A stretch of 64,000 bases of DNA from Dendrolimus kikuchii (GCA_019925095.2 CM034405.1:14037401-14101400), one strand, 5' to 3'; counted from the stretch's first letter, positions 31,740 to 43,829 are shown. A program made the numbers and translations. The notes: generated by a model not told the origin, from the sequence alone.

Positions 31740-34700
31740 ATTGCTATACCAACTAATACTTTATTATAATACTTCGTTTTACACACGTGCTGTTTTTCAC
31801 GACTACATAGATATAATAAGTACGTAAGTTCGCTTGTTCAACATGCTTTGCGCGATCAAAATGTAATCTGATTTATATTTGGGTCTCGCTTGCCAATGGC
31901 CTTATAATAACTTCACGTTACTGGACTATTAAATAAATCAGACCGTATTGATTTAAGTTCAGGTCATTGACACGTTTCATTGTCTTTATAACCACAATAT
32001 ATTCATTACAAATGATTTTCGAAAGTAGCCGAAACAGAGATCAAGGTTTTTTTGTTATTAACATAACAGAACTTGTCAGGAGAGCCGAACTATAAGGCTT
32101 TCATTTTGGAGCAGTCATTTGTCATATGACCCTGTACATAATTTATCACATCCTTTTTAGTCGATTTGTTTTTTGTGTTACCAACATCGGTTTCGGAGAC
32201 TTCGTTTCGTTCTATCGTAAAAACATCGGCTCCTTCTTCTTCAGTATTGATGAGGTATATTTGTCATTCCAATTGCCTTATTATAAGCTTTTTATGTTTG
32301 GATGGCCGGTAGGAGGGCAACCCTTCGCCAGTGGGTTTTCGCGTTAATACTTGATGATGATGTTTGTAATTATTTTTTCATATCATTATAATAAAATTCA
32401 TAAACTTTTTGAGAGTTATTAACAATTTGCTAATTTCAAATTCACTTATTTTTAGACCTTAAACTTATCTAAATCTTATATTTGTGCGACAGCTTTAAAA
32501 GTGATAAAGGTATTGTAGAATGTGATAATACATATGTATTATCACACCTATTCCCATAGAGGTAGGCAGAGATCATGACAAACATAATCAGTTTCATTTA
32601 CAGCTTTATACAATAGCTTACTTTTCAGACATTGCATTTTCAACTCATTATATTTACTAGTGACCTAAAACATGGCCAAGATCTAAATGTCAATGTCGGC
32701 TTTGATACTGGTGGTCTTATTATGTACCGGTTTATCAAACTAATATGAAATTTAGATTTTGCACACACCGTTCGACGCTGTACAAAATATACTTTCAAAT
32801 TACTTTCTTTACTGTCGGAATCAGTACAACCATTGTAATAACATATTATTTATAACCAAGCTAACAAAACCCGTTCATATTATTAGCCTGTATTTATATC
32901 ATCGAACTTTTGAATCGTTCCAGCCTCGTACCACGTGTTTCAAATTAAACGATGATATAAGCGGAATCAATCTTTATGAAATCTTATCAAGTAAATAAAA
33001 AAGCGCCGGCAGTGATTTTATTGCGAAATATTTTGTACGTCTTTCTTGATTCATAACGGTGGTGATGTAAGGAGCGTGCAACAGCGAGTCACGTATTCAT
33101 TTTGTATGGGGGTGGGGCAAGTTCGATGGCCTCTGGTCTTCGTCCCTAATTGCACAATGGCTCTCACATCGCAAGTGCATGCTGCATTTCGCAGACTGGA
33201 TTCAGGTTGAGGCTGACCATCCAATTAACACAGCACTGTTGAAGAATGACGATAATCAATGATAACTATGTGATAAACACGTGTAATCATGATCCGTATC
33301 TTCTATGTATATGTCATATCGAAAGTACTCATAATATAATTTATGCTATCTTCATATTAAATCCTAATTATTTGGGATCAGGCATCTTCCACTTTCAGTC
33401 TTTATCAATCATCTATAGGACGTACTTAATTTCTATATTTTAGAAATTGATTAATAAATAAATTGACAAAGCATGCATTGTATACCTCCAAACGAAGCTT
33501 AAGTTAGATTAATGTTATGGCTAATGTAGACCGGATAACTCTAGGATCACATCCATGCACCCAAACCAGAATAAATAGTGGAAGGTTCACTTAAGAAATT
33601 TACTCTTCCAGTCTTTTGTATTCCAGTAAACTAGCCCTCATAAACCACTAGAGTACATAGACGACAATTTAAATGCAAGAAATCTTCAGCCGCTATGCCG
33701 CCAGTTATTGCAACAAATTCCAACTAGTCAATATTTCATATGACTTATAAAACCGGTAAATCAATATTGAATGACAGTCGAGAACGCTGTGCGTGTCACG
33801 TAGCCACCAAGAGTTGTCATGAGTTCCTGTAAACTCTAATTCTGACGTTATGACGAATCATTGAGTCGATGCTTGCATCTTTACATGGTTGCTATTTTTA
33901 AGATAACGCTGGTTTACGACATATTTAATCATCATTATATCTGTTACATATTTTCCATTATTACCATTAAAAAAATGATTAGTACCTATGTTATAATCCG
34001 CGTCGAACTTTATTACATCCACTGAATAACTAAAAAGCTGCCCAGTTACTGATTTTGCTTGATGGAGCGTCTATAGCGCAGCCGTCTATTGTTAACTAAG
34101 AGTTCTAAAATAACTATAAAGACTAAGAGTTTTAACAGTCTTATTGCTGGACTCAAACGTTCTCATATTCGGGTAATGGATGGTATACCACTCACGCATG
34201 TACACTATGGATTGGGGAGTTTTATGTAAACCAGTCATCATCTTTACATTTAGTTCATAGTGGTTGTAATAGTAAAAGAAAAAATATGTTAGCGATGTAT
34301 GTTCCCCGTAGAGAATTAGAAACCTATGTATTTGGAATAATACGCGAGTGTGTGGTTAAAAGCCACCACGATATTGCATCTTACAATTGTTTTTCATGTA
34401 TATCCAAATAATTAGGCAAGTCCTATATGGTAGTTGTTTATTTGTAAATTTAAATAAATTTATTCAGGTATTACGTCAGATTTTGCACGGCAAGTTTCTG
34501 AGAAGTTGTGTAATGGTCCTTTGCGCATGCTCTCGAATTTATAGGAGTTTCACAATAAACTCCTTCGTAGATTTGCTGTAAACCTTATGCTAAATATTGG
34601 CAGGAAGAAACAAGTTGATCTCAATTACTTCACATCTCGTGCTAATAATTTATTAATGGCGAAGAATAAAACACAGAGGCATCATCACACAATCATCGAT

Positions 34701-35960
34701 CTTCAAAATATAGTTTGATTTAACGACTATGTTTTTATCTGTAATTACTTATTTCATTGTTTGTTTGTGGAGAATTAAACAATGTGGAGATATTTTAGAA
34801 AGGATAGTGCTTCTACATACAGTGTAATTTGCGTTAATTTCCGATCAGTATCCAATGAGAACTATCCAATTTATCGTCATGAAAATTATCCTATGTGGAA
34901 TAAAACAGGTGTAATACTTGCAACAACTCAAAAGGGTTTATGGTAGTAAAAGAACAGCAACTGGTCACAATACTTTTAACACTAACTCTTCACACTCTAC
35001 AAGCATTTTAGAACACCTCGCCATCCCTCCAACAATTTTACAGTACATGAAACTTAGCAATTGGCACAACCGATAGCGGATTGAAGTCATTGATAAACTA
35101 TTTTAATTAGTGTTATGAATGAAAAGAATTTAATACATTACTGTTTGGAAATTCCAGATAATATTTTATACAAGATATTATATAAAACATTATACTTAAA
35201 GTTTTACATGTAATAAAATAAATCGAACATAGTATAAATCTATCGCGTCTGCCACCATGAAAACAAAATGTAGTGAATACCGTCTATATACTATTGAGAG
35301 ATTATGAAGTATAATCTGTACACAATCACTACATATTTAGATAATCACTCCTACATAAAATTATGTTAAATTATAGAGAACTACTTACTCTATACAAAAC
35401 AAGCGCTAATCACCGAATAAATAAAAATATAACATTATTATTCAATTAAAGAAATGGCCGATTTTATCGTTAAGAAATGAGAGGGTACATAACAAAATCA
35501 ATTATTAACTAAACAGAAACATGACAAGAACAACTATACTACTAAATAACTGTAACATAGGCGTCCAAAAACTGAATAAAGAAGTCTACTTCACATAAAA
35601 CATTAATTAGGTTTTCCATATAATAAGTAATCCTTCAGTAGAATATAATGTAACTGATGGTGAAAACCTCTTAACAAATCATTACGTGATTTAAAGGGAA
35701 TTAACGGATATACTGACAGACGCGGAAAACGACTTTGTTGTGTTTCTACTATGTAAGGAAAATATTCGAACAGACACATATGTAAAATGTAACTTCTTTT
35801 TTGTAGTTTGTTAGTGAAAAAAACATTTAATTGTACATTATATGTTTGTAAAGCTTAAAGATAAGTAAAGGGATAATAATATAAATGTACAAACAACCCA
35901 TTTATTACAAGCTTTTATTTAACTTGCAATGGATGTACCTATGTATGTATGTATATTAGG
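31740..35960. other. AT-rich intron-like DNA, no gene seen
   Basis: Only chance frames. 32,528-32,580 repeats the GGTAGGCAGAGA phrase seen at 10,470. 33,050-33,215 is a more balanced-composition stretch of unknown nature. Confidence 0.35.
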
Positions 35961-35961
35961 T

Positions 35962-36100
35962 ATGTCCTTTAAGAGGGCAGCAGCGCATTTGTAACACCTT
36001 TGGTGTTGCAAATGCCCATAGGCGATGGTAACCGCTTTTCATCAAGTGGGCCGTCTGCCTGTCTGCTGAACTCCAGCAATAAAAAAAAAAAAAAAAAAAA
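35962..36100 (+). repeat. SINE-like repeat, copy 2, with poly(A) tail
   Basis: TTTGGTGTTGCAAATGCCCA, GGTAACCGCTTTTCATCAAG and GCCGTCTGCCTGTCTGCTGA, followed by 20 A's (36,081-36,100). Shares its 3' half with 21,975-22,205. The A-tail indicates retroposition in plus orientation. Confidence 0.7.
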
Positions 36101-37286
36101 TGTTCGGGTGGAATCTTGCAAGTTAAATTTGACCAATTTCCCGGTTTCCGATTGACCTGAAATTTTGCAGGAATATATATATCGCGTGACAATGCAATAA
36201 TATGGTACCATGGAGCTGATCTGATATTGAAGTCCGAAGGTGGCCATAGGAACTCCTGTACTAAACAAGAAAGACCCGTCGTGTTTGGGCTCGTTTTACT
36301 TGTCTTGGCTATACTGCTAAATGATATCCAGGATCTTAAAAGCTTGTATTTAAAAACTTTTTTAAAAACCTTATTCTTATTTTCTTAGAAATATTGTTTT
36401 TAAAACAACGTAAATTAGTATAAATTAACTTAGACAACTATTTAAAAGTAAGTATCTAAATAGGGCATCGCTGAAACAACAGACATTAGTAGTTTATAAT
36501 AATAGGGTCCATTAAACCGTGGTCTCATATTACGTAGCTAAATTGTAAAACAAGGCTTCAGCGTCTAAACACACTCGTATCGTATGACAGTATATGCGCT
36601 GGACTGATCGATCTATACGTCTTACATCTTCATGTATCTAACTTTTGTTAGCAATATTTACGTAAAATTTATAGCCACTGTAAACATACAACAGTCTGCG
36701 ACGTTTTAAAAATTCTTGGTGACACAGTGTGAGTAAGGCACTCATACTACTCAAAAGATTGTTTTACAGGCGGGCGGCATGCACCGCTTATACTTTTTGT
36801 AACCCACCATGCATATTGTTTTTAGAATTAATATAAGCAGGTGGGGAAGGTAGATATTGTAACACGTATATATTAACATGTTCATTGACATTATCGATGT
36901 CTATGGGTAAGCGTGGTGGGTATACTGTTCGTTTCCTTAAAATTGAGAATTATTTTGAATCTAATTTTATCCGAGAACGAATTTCCTGAGTTTTACCAGA
37001 ATTATGTGATCTTTATAATGACGTAACTAACAATGAGTATTGAAGTTTTTATAGTAACTTGTTAAATTGTAACGAAAATACTTGAATCTGTTAGGTAGAA
37101 ATGATTTCAATTTATTTACATAAATTGTTAAGCACATTTGGCTTAACATATGTATTACAATATGTTAATTAATGTCACTTTAGGTGATATATTAACCGCA
37201 AATGTGTTTAGTTCTTTCAGAAGTTCATTGACCTTTTAAAACAATAAGCACTAAATATAATTTCGATTTATTTATTTTAAATCATT
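36101..37286. other. No gene seen
   Basis: AT-rich, no recognised element. Confidence 0.4.
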
Positions 37287-37662
37287 ACTAATATTATAAA
37301 GTGGAATGATTCGTATTTTTGCATATTTGTAATGAATAAAAAATAATGAAAAAGCTCAAAAACTGCTTGACCGATTTCAAAAATTCTTTCAACGTTACAA
37401 TGCTTTTTTTTAAGGCGGGGGAAATGAACGTTACAATGCTACATTATCCCAGATTAATATAGGCTATGTTTATTACTAGAAAAAAATTAGGGATCCCTAA
37501 AACCTAAAACTTCAATAATGTAACCCAAGGTGTAAAAACATAGTCTTTGAGTGGCTCCGGATGGTTTAGATTCAAAATTAGACACGGTAGGTGGCGCTGA
37601 AATCGGGTTCTAGATTTTTATTTTTTCAGGGCAGGACAACGTCTGCCGGAACCGCCAGTGCA
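37287..37662. repeat. Dispersed repeat, inverted copy of 13,446-13,808
   Basis: Starts TACTAATATTATAAAG and contains TTAGGGATCCCTAAAACCTA and TTCTAGATTTTTATTTTTTC, then AGGGCAGGAC. These are reverse complements of phrases in 13,446-13,808. An additional GCTTTTTTTTAAGGCGGGGG interrupts it near 37,401. Confidence 0.6.
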
Positions 37663-37834
37663 ATAGAAATTTGCATATTTTGATTATGTTTGAATATCAC
37701 AATGTACGGGGATATTGACCAAAGAACTTTCTGCATACCCACATGTGAAAGCAGTATCTGTGCCAAAATGTAATTTATGTCTATTCTTATCACTTTTATG
37801 AATGGGTTGTAAACTTATCATACTGCAATAAAGC

Positions 37835-38350
37835 TTGGACTGGCATGGAGGGTGTCATTCGTTAATAAAATGGTATTTTATCGGCCGTACCGTGATCGGC
37901 AACACGTTAGACCACCCGAGGTTCGTGTGCGCTATTATCGAACCGCGTGGCTGCAGAATGAATTTAGCCGGCTATCCTCAAGAGACTTATCACGGATTTA
38001 TGTCGTCGTTTGACTACCTAAACACACATTAATGTAATGTGTGTTTAGGTGAGCCGCGTCACGAGTGCGCCGCCGCTGCCCGCCGTCGCGTATCATTCGC
38101 GCTATAGACTCCGTCGTAAGCGTACACCCCACGCGGCCACCCACAGCCCCAAACCAACTCGCGAACCCGATCAGCTGTTAGCGCAATTTACACGTCTGAC
38201 CGGCTTCTTAAACCTGCGAGACTTGTATCATACACACGACGCCCGCATTTCGCATCATGGTAAGGATCCCAGCGCAGTGTTTGTGAATAGTGCTATAAAT
38301 ATTGGATGTGCTTCATACAAGTGCCTGTTTGTTTCATATTTAGTGTCATA
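37835..38350 (+). other. GC-rich island with possible 5' splice site
   Basis: A CpG-rich stretch, especially 38,049-38,270, in otherwise AT-rich DNA. Frames of 65 and 100 codons cover it but do not resemble known proteins. CATCATG|GTAAGG at about 38,259 is a good donor match. It could be an untranslated first exon or promoter region of a transcript running into the HIF exons 4.3 kb downstream, or a transposon remnant. A 15-bp inverted repeat lies at 38,017-38,049. Confidence 0.3.
38017..38049. repeat. 15-bp inverted repeat
   Basis: CCTAAACACACATTA (38,017-38,031) and TAATGTGTGTTTAGG (38,035-38,049) with a three-base centre, exactly at the border of the GC-rich island. Confidence 0.85.
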
Positions 38351-38699
38351 AAATGAATTTGATCTCAAAACTTCCGCTCACTCATTCTGTACAAAATTAA
38401 GGTATATTTAAAAGATAAATTGGAGGTGTTGTGAAGAACAATCCGCAAGCTTCGTTCACAGTCGTGTTATTCTACATTAGTCTATCGTTAGATATTGATT
38501 AATGTTTAATTTACGACCACCGACTTTTTAAGAATTTATTACAATACGATCGTGCTCTATTCAACACATTACAATCTCCTTTGACTATGTATATTTATTA
38601 GTCTATGCAATGCATGTTTTGTTTTTTCTTCCTATATTTGTTACCATTATAGGACGTACGTGTCCACAATAAATTTCTATAATTTACTAACTAAATGTT

Positions 38700-38970
38700 T
38701 TCGTTACATTACATGTTCTGTGTCGTGTTTCGGTTTATTGTCAGGAGCTTTTTTACTGTCGTTCTTGAACCGTTTCCTTGCACTCCGGGAGCATCGTCGT
38801 TCCCTGCGCTTGCGCCTTCTACAATGTATCTGTGAAGTTTGTGTGGGACCCGCTAAAATTAGCGGTTCCCGTCCCCCGCGGCTGTCAGTCGGTTACATAA
38901 CCGCGCCACCGGCGGCCTTGACTCCCGCGCCGCTTCTCGCTTCTATTGGCAGACCGGTGCTTTGATTCTT
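38700..38970. other. Second GC-rich island, unassigned
   Basis: 38,800-38,950 is CpG-rich (CCCGTCCCCCGCGGCTGTCA). The 101-codon frame over it is not protein-like. Possible regulatory region or exon; nothing decisive is visible. Confidence 0.25.
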
Positions 38971-39686
38971 CTATTTGATATCCTCCATTGTACCAACAAA
39001 TTGGCTGCAACTTGCAATAATAGCTTCTACAATATGATATGGCTCGGACTCCGGCCTTTAAATTAACCCGACATCGTGGTAGCGCGTATCAAACGAGTTT
39101 CACGAGGACATTTCCACTATAAGTTAAATATTTATAAAATTCCGTCCTCACTTTTCTGGCCGTAATTTGGTTATGTAATATTAAAACCTTACTTAGAATT
39201 TATTTACGAATATTCCTTTCGACAGTCCCTAAGGAAATTACGTCAAATCTTGTTAGTACTGCGAAGCCACATTTTGACGCGCTACTTTTTCTCATGTGCA
39301 AACAACGTAAGTGTACAATTATCTAACTCTTATCTAATCTGTGTTTAGCCTTGAAAAAAATTCCAAATATTTATCAATCGATACCCGGTCAGCGTCTGGT
39401 CTGGCTTGCATTTTTCATGACACGCGGGTATCTTCTTTTTTTATGATAGCGCCGCTATTTACATTTCTTACATTACTTTCGACATCGACAATCAGACCTT
39501 TAAGTTCACAGTAAATAACGGTCGCTGTAATCGAAATCGGTTTAGACAACATTATTTTATGAATACTTCCAAATGTAATTTTGAATATTCGACAGACTAC
39601 ATAATTTTCTTCTCAAACGGGATTTGCGTGTTTTGCATATTGTTTAGGCATAGAAGTGTTTATTCGAATTTTTATTTTAGACATCA

Positions 39687-39694
39687 TGACGTCA
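39687..39694. promoter_or_regulatory. CRE palindrome TGACGTCA
   Basis: An exact cAMP-response-element consensus in a locally GC-richer stretch (39,680-39,790), 2.85 kb upstream of the first HIF exon found. Function is inference; a second CRE lies at 57,676. Confidence 0.3.
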
Positions 39695-40429
39695 CATAAA
39701 ATGGCCTCGACCGAGGCAGATGTAATTGTTGAATTGCGCTACCCGTTCAATGGTATCACGGCCAAGGTCGCCTCTACGAACAGCTGTATTATTTTCTTTT
39801 CACTCCCAGTCAATCAATATTATAAAATTCTAAAAATTCCGTGTATGTGCAATGAACCTATTAAAAAAAAACAACTGGAATAGACTGTATAAAAGATGGA
39901 TAACACGATACTTTTTTTTAGATTTCTTGTTATTTATTTATATTTAGTTACGTAATTTTTCATTGCCTATTCGCTTTTCATAAATATTTAAATAATTATC
40001 AAAACTGAAATATATTTCTAATCTTAAAATTCAATTAGCAAATAATCGTTAAACTGTAGAAAGCTCTTATTCCCTAGTGTTACATGTACCTTACGTGTAA
40101 TTTCGTTTAATTTTCTAACTTTGTTTTTAGCACGTTTTAATTCATTGTCATCAAGACTTAATATTATTAATGTGAAAATAACTTTGTTCGTTATCATTTC
40201 CCATCAAAACAGGTGAAGGGACTTTATGAAATTTGGCAAGGATATGGGATGTATCCTGGATAAGGATGCAGATTATCTTATTCTCAAAAACAATAATAAT
40301 AATATGGACTTTATATGGGCAACCATTTATTTTTAAAGTTTATTTTAAGCTTCTCATAAGAAGTAAATATGTTAGCCTAATCATCCTTGATAGGTAGTCA
40401 ACCTTAAAAAAACTTAAATAATGTAAACT

Positions 40430-40780
40430 CCACGCGTACAAAGTCGCGGGCTCAGCTGGTACGCCGTAAGAAAGGTGGATAAAGACGGCAAGCTTGGAAT
40501 CCTAATATTGTTATGCAGTCCCATCCTGTCGCACAAAAGAGGTCGCATTTCGGCATGGACCGTCCTGATTACACGACGGAACGGAATCTCTGGCCCGCAA
40601 TCGATCCGGAACCCACCGCGTGTGTTAGGTGCGCGCGCACTCTCCTCTGGTGAATGGCCAGTCCACAGACAGCATGAGGATTTATCAGGGGGGATGATGT
40701 TCACAAGGTCGTTAGCAAGGCCGTGCTTACTACCATCCCATCGTCTCTTTTCTTACCACAGGAAACGCGTCTAGCCATCT
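40430..40780. other. Compositionally distinct block, unassigned
   Basis: Balanced-composition DNA, open on both strands for about 95 codons, starting ACTCCACGCGTACAAAGTCG and ending near GGAAACGCGTCTAGCC. The edges are abrupt. Probably a transposon fragment, perhaps a LINE tail, but I do not recognise it. Confidence 0.3.
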
Positions 40781-42543
40781 CTCTCGATCAGATTCACTTT
40801 AGAAAACTGTGCGTAAATGCACCGGCTTTACAAACACACCCTCTTTTTGTCTGGCTTACCATGAATCGTCAGTTCTGACCATTATATAAATCACAATAAT
40901 GAATCAGAAGATTGTTTGATAACAATTTTTGGTGTGATTAAAAATATGTATACGCGTGAAATAGTATTACGAATAACTTGTATAGTACTTGATTACTATA
41001 AATGCTATTGAAATATTTATTACTAGTAGTGCGCGCGACTTCGTGTACGTGGATTTTAAATTATCTAATAACTACCTTACACGAATGATTTTGCACAAAC
41101 CTAGAAACACCTATTCCTTAGCCCAACTGTGAATATTAATTTTCGTATCCCTTAACTTTGAGATCTTGTTTTAAACTGGTTATGTGACCAGCGCAACTGC
41201 TTGATCCACTGTGAGTTGCCCCTACAAATTTTCTTTATATATTTCAGCTCCTTCAAGATTGTCCTACCTAATACAAAATATCTAAATGTATGAAGAACAA
41301 ATAACACTAACCATTGTATTAACTTCTTTCACATAATCATATTAATTATTATATATTAGTATGTACGCTTAAACTATTTGTATATTTTTATTATATAGTA
41401 CCGATAGTAAAATTCCGATAGCAAATAACGCAAATCATTCATATTTAGCTAATCCCTTATATCTTATTCTTTGATTTTCATTAACTGTTCCTTATTGCGA
41501 TTATACGATGTTGTTCGCTTTAGTTATGGCTTTTTTATCTTTTTATCAGACACTTTAATGCTGCTCTTTGGTCATTTATGTATCAGTCGTTACTCAGTAT
41601 ACACGTCTCCTAGTTTCCTAAAATCGGTGTTTAATTCAAGATGTTATTATTATTTTTTAAAGATATTTTGCATAACTCATATCGCTTTAATCAATAGTAG
41701 AATCTACCGTCTTAAATCGTAAGAAACCGTCTTAAAAGTTTTTAATAACTTGTTGTTTGTGTGCAGAATTGTGAAATAAAAATAAATAATATTATTCCAT
41801 GGTTATGTAATTATCATCTGCTTGACACGAAATGATAAATAATACGACTACATTATCATTCCGTGAGTAATAATGTATTTTTGACACGCCTCCTTTATAC
41901 CCCTATTAATAATACTTTAAGAGTTAAACGTGTTTTATTATAGTTTGTTTTGACTTATTATTTGTAATTTTAACAAATTAATAGTTTAGTTAATCTGACG
42001 TGAGTATTCTCAAGTCTTTGCATTCAGCAATTTGTTTATTTTCCTTATTGTAGTTTCCTCCTCTGTGATGTATTAAAATATTGTTGTTCTGTAACCCTTT
42101 TTCCTCTGAACGTATGTTGAGCATGCTATAGTTAAAATTTTCTAAAGTGTCGTACTAGTAGATATAATTATAATAGTCATTGTGTCCGACATACTAATGT
42201 CTCGAATTGGTTCTCTAGTGGTTCCAGATATTTTTTTTACCTTGTATACTGTTTACTTACCATTATAAATGTTTAAAGACGACAACAGCCTATCGTTGCT
42301 TTTTATACTCGTGTATAGTTTTCTATTCACACTTCCTATACTCGCGTATATGCAAATGTGATTAGCGTTTAAATCTCTAATTCTCTTTTCTAATAACCAT
42401 GCAGTTGAAACCGTCGTTAGCTTTATCACACCACTTGTATGACGCATACGCCTAAGACAGTAGACCATGATGCAATATCGATAGCGTGTAAGGTTTAATT
42501 TACCCATTGGATTTTATTATTACTGAAATGATCATGTTTGCAG
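40781..42543. other. Intron-like DNA upstream of the HIF exons
   Basis: AT-rich. 41,030-41,065 carries GTGCGCGCGACTTCGTGTAC, similar to a repeat head at 54,377. The end, TGATCATGTTTGCAG, is the acceptor of the first HIF exon. Confidence 0.45.
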
Positions 42544-42794
42544 CGGTATCGAGTACAAAGATGAGGTGTTCGCCGCACACCAAGTGCAGCACGCCGATCT
42601 GAAGCCAGCAGTGGCTCCAATTACAGCCGTGCCTGCCTGTGCGCCGCCTGAGTACATACCTAACGGTGCAATTGTGGGCATTGTACCTACGGAAGAGGAG
42701 AGACCCATACCAGTAACAGAGCTTATATTCGCTCCCCGAAAGAAAGAAATGAACAAAGGCTTTCTCATGTTCTCTCAAGACGAGGGACTTACAA
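42544..42794 (+). CDS. sima: HIF-1alpha exon: PAS-B end and linker
   Basis: Acceptor TTTGCAG|C, donor ACAA|GTGAGT. The first base completes a codon begun in an unseen exon, then GIEYKDEVFAAHQV leads to EERPIPVTELIFAPRKKEMN, aligning with the segment of insect HIF-alpha that follows the PAS-B fold. It ends one base into a codon, and the next exon completes it as Met. The frame would read through the donor, but the downstream reading is not HIF-like. Confidence 0.92.
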
Positions 42795-43829
42795 GTGAGT
42801 CGCCCTTCACCCCGCAAAGCTTAGGTATCCGATGTTGCTTTATTGCGTTTGCGTCGAATGTTACGGATTTCACCACAATAATAATATTCCTTTTTGCAGT
42901 GCTTAAAGACGAGCCGGAAGATCTGACGCATTTAGCCCCTACGGCCGGTGATGCTTGTATCCCCCTGGAGAATAGCCCCTTCGATATGTTCGATGATTTT
43001 ATACTAAATGATAACTACTGCAGCCTATTGGGTGATGACTTGGCCAATGCCTCTCCAGTGGACCCGTTAACTCCAGATCCGATATTACTGTCTTCGCCAG
43101 AACCTCAAGTAAGTAACAATATGAAAATATATATTTATTGCAATGAGTTTTATTATATGGCATCTTCAAAATTTAGATCATTTTTAATACTGGTATTCCT
43201 TACTTTTTAGGAAAATGACTCGAGTGAGCAATCTTCATTGTTAACAGAATTGTCATTAGATGCCTTTGAAAATACTAGGTCGGATAATGATATTGATGAT
43301 GGACACTCACCGTTTATTCCGACCAGCGATGAACTCCCAATTTTGGAGCCAGCTGTCATGTGGGGAGCCTTGCCGGACAGTGTGAGCTTGGCAAGACCAA
43401 CTCCTTCTGAGCCACATACAACTTCCCCAGTACCAGCATTGCAACGCTTACTAATGACTTCAACTACGGGACCACCTCCACAAAATCTCATAAAGAATAT
43501 ATACTCAGATCAAGGTACACTATATTTCAACATAAGTAATTTAACTATAGCATGCTATTTATATGTGACAATACAATGATAATATTTTTTCAGGACTAAT
43601 GCCAAGCAGAAGTGTTTCATCATGGGACACAGGCGTAAAAAGAGTATTGAAACAAGAACAAGAGCCAAATGCTAAGCGCGCAAAACGCAGTCCGTCTCCT
43701 GTGCAACCACCGACGCCAAGCAATCCATCTTCGAGTGTCCTCATGAACCTCCTGGTGAGCGGATGTGATGTAGACGCTGGCTACATATGCATGGTGCAGT
43801 GTCGGCCGCGCCACAAAGCGAAGGCATGA
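42544..43829 (+). CDS. sima: HIF-1alpha (sima) C-terminal half, proximal isoform
   Basis: Alpha subunit of the hypoxia-inducible bHLH-PAS transcription factor, which pairs with ARNT/tango and is destroyed under normal oxygen after prolyl hydroxylation and VHL binding. Joined exons: 42,544-42,794, 42,900-43,108, 43,211-43,514 and 43,594-43,829, all with GT-AG junctions and matching phases (incoming 2, then 1, 0, 1). Features in order: the end of the PAS-B/PAC region (GIEYKDEVFAAHQV), VTELIFAPRKKEMNKGFLMF, the oxygen-degradation motif LTHLAPTAGD, the acidic block FDMFDDFILNDNY, a diverged second site SPFIPTSDELPIL, a basic bipartite signal (KRVLKQEQEP then AKRAKR), and SVLMNLLVSGCDVDAGYIC before the stop. 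The bHLH, PAS-A and most of PAS-B are absent and presumably encoded left of the window. High confidence in the family; no other bHLH-PAS protein carries this LxxLAP context. Confidence 0.93.
42900..43108 (+). CDS. sima: HIF-1alpha exon: N-terminal oxygen-degradation motif
   Basis: Acceptor TTTTTGCAG|TG, donor CTCAA|GTAAGT. Encodes MLKDEPEDLTHLAPTAGDAC, with the proline of LTHLAP as the expected hydroxylation target. LKxEPxxLTxLAPxAGD is shared with vertebrate HIF-1alpha around its first hydroxylated proline. An acidic hydrophobic segment and VDPLTPDPILLSSPEPQ follow. Confidence 0.95.
43211..43514 (+). CDS. sima: HIF-1alpha exon: diverged second degradation motif
   Basis: Acceptor TTTTTAG|GAA, donor ATCAAG|GTACAC, phase 0 in and 1 out. 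Encodes ENDSSEQSSLLTELSLDAFE, then DDGHSPFIPTSDELPIL, which sits where other HIF-alpha proteins have LAPYIPMDDD-type sequence. The proline is kept, but LA is replaced by HS. The remainder is Ser/Thr/Pro-rich. Confidence 0.92.
43594..43829 (+). CDS. sima: HIF-1alpha exon: NLS and proximal C-terminus
   Basis: Acceptor ATTTTTTCAG|GA. Encodes GLMPSRSVSSWDTG, then KRVLKQEQEPNAKRAKRSPS and PSSSVLMNLLVSGCDVDAGY, ending RHKAKA and TGA. CDVDA resembles the CEVNA motif that surrounds the FIH-hydroxylated asparagine in vertebrate HIF, but with Asp in place of Asn. The internal donor at 43,755 would remove everything after MNLL. Confidence 0.9.
43755..43760 (+). other. Internal 5' splice site GTGAGC in last proximal HIF exon
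   Basis: CTG|GTGAGC matches the donor consensus well. Cutting here ends the exon in phase 0 after ...SVLMNLL, the phase required by the exon at 56,183. If used, it gives a 12.4-kb intron and the distal C-terminus. Confidence 0.55.

Noticed and set aside
38049..38351. 100-codon frame as a protein-coding gene
   Set aside because: No protein-like pattern recognised; GC-richness alone explains it. Kept only as a compositional island.
42500..42817. 105-codon minus-strand frame opposite the HIF exon
   Set aside because: Antisense shadow of a spliced exon whose plus-strand product is recognised.
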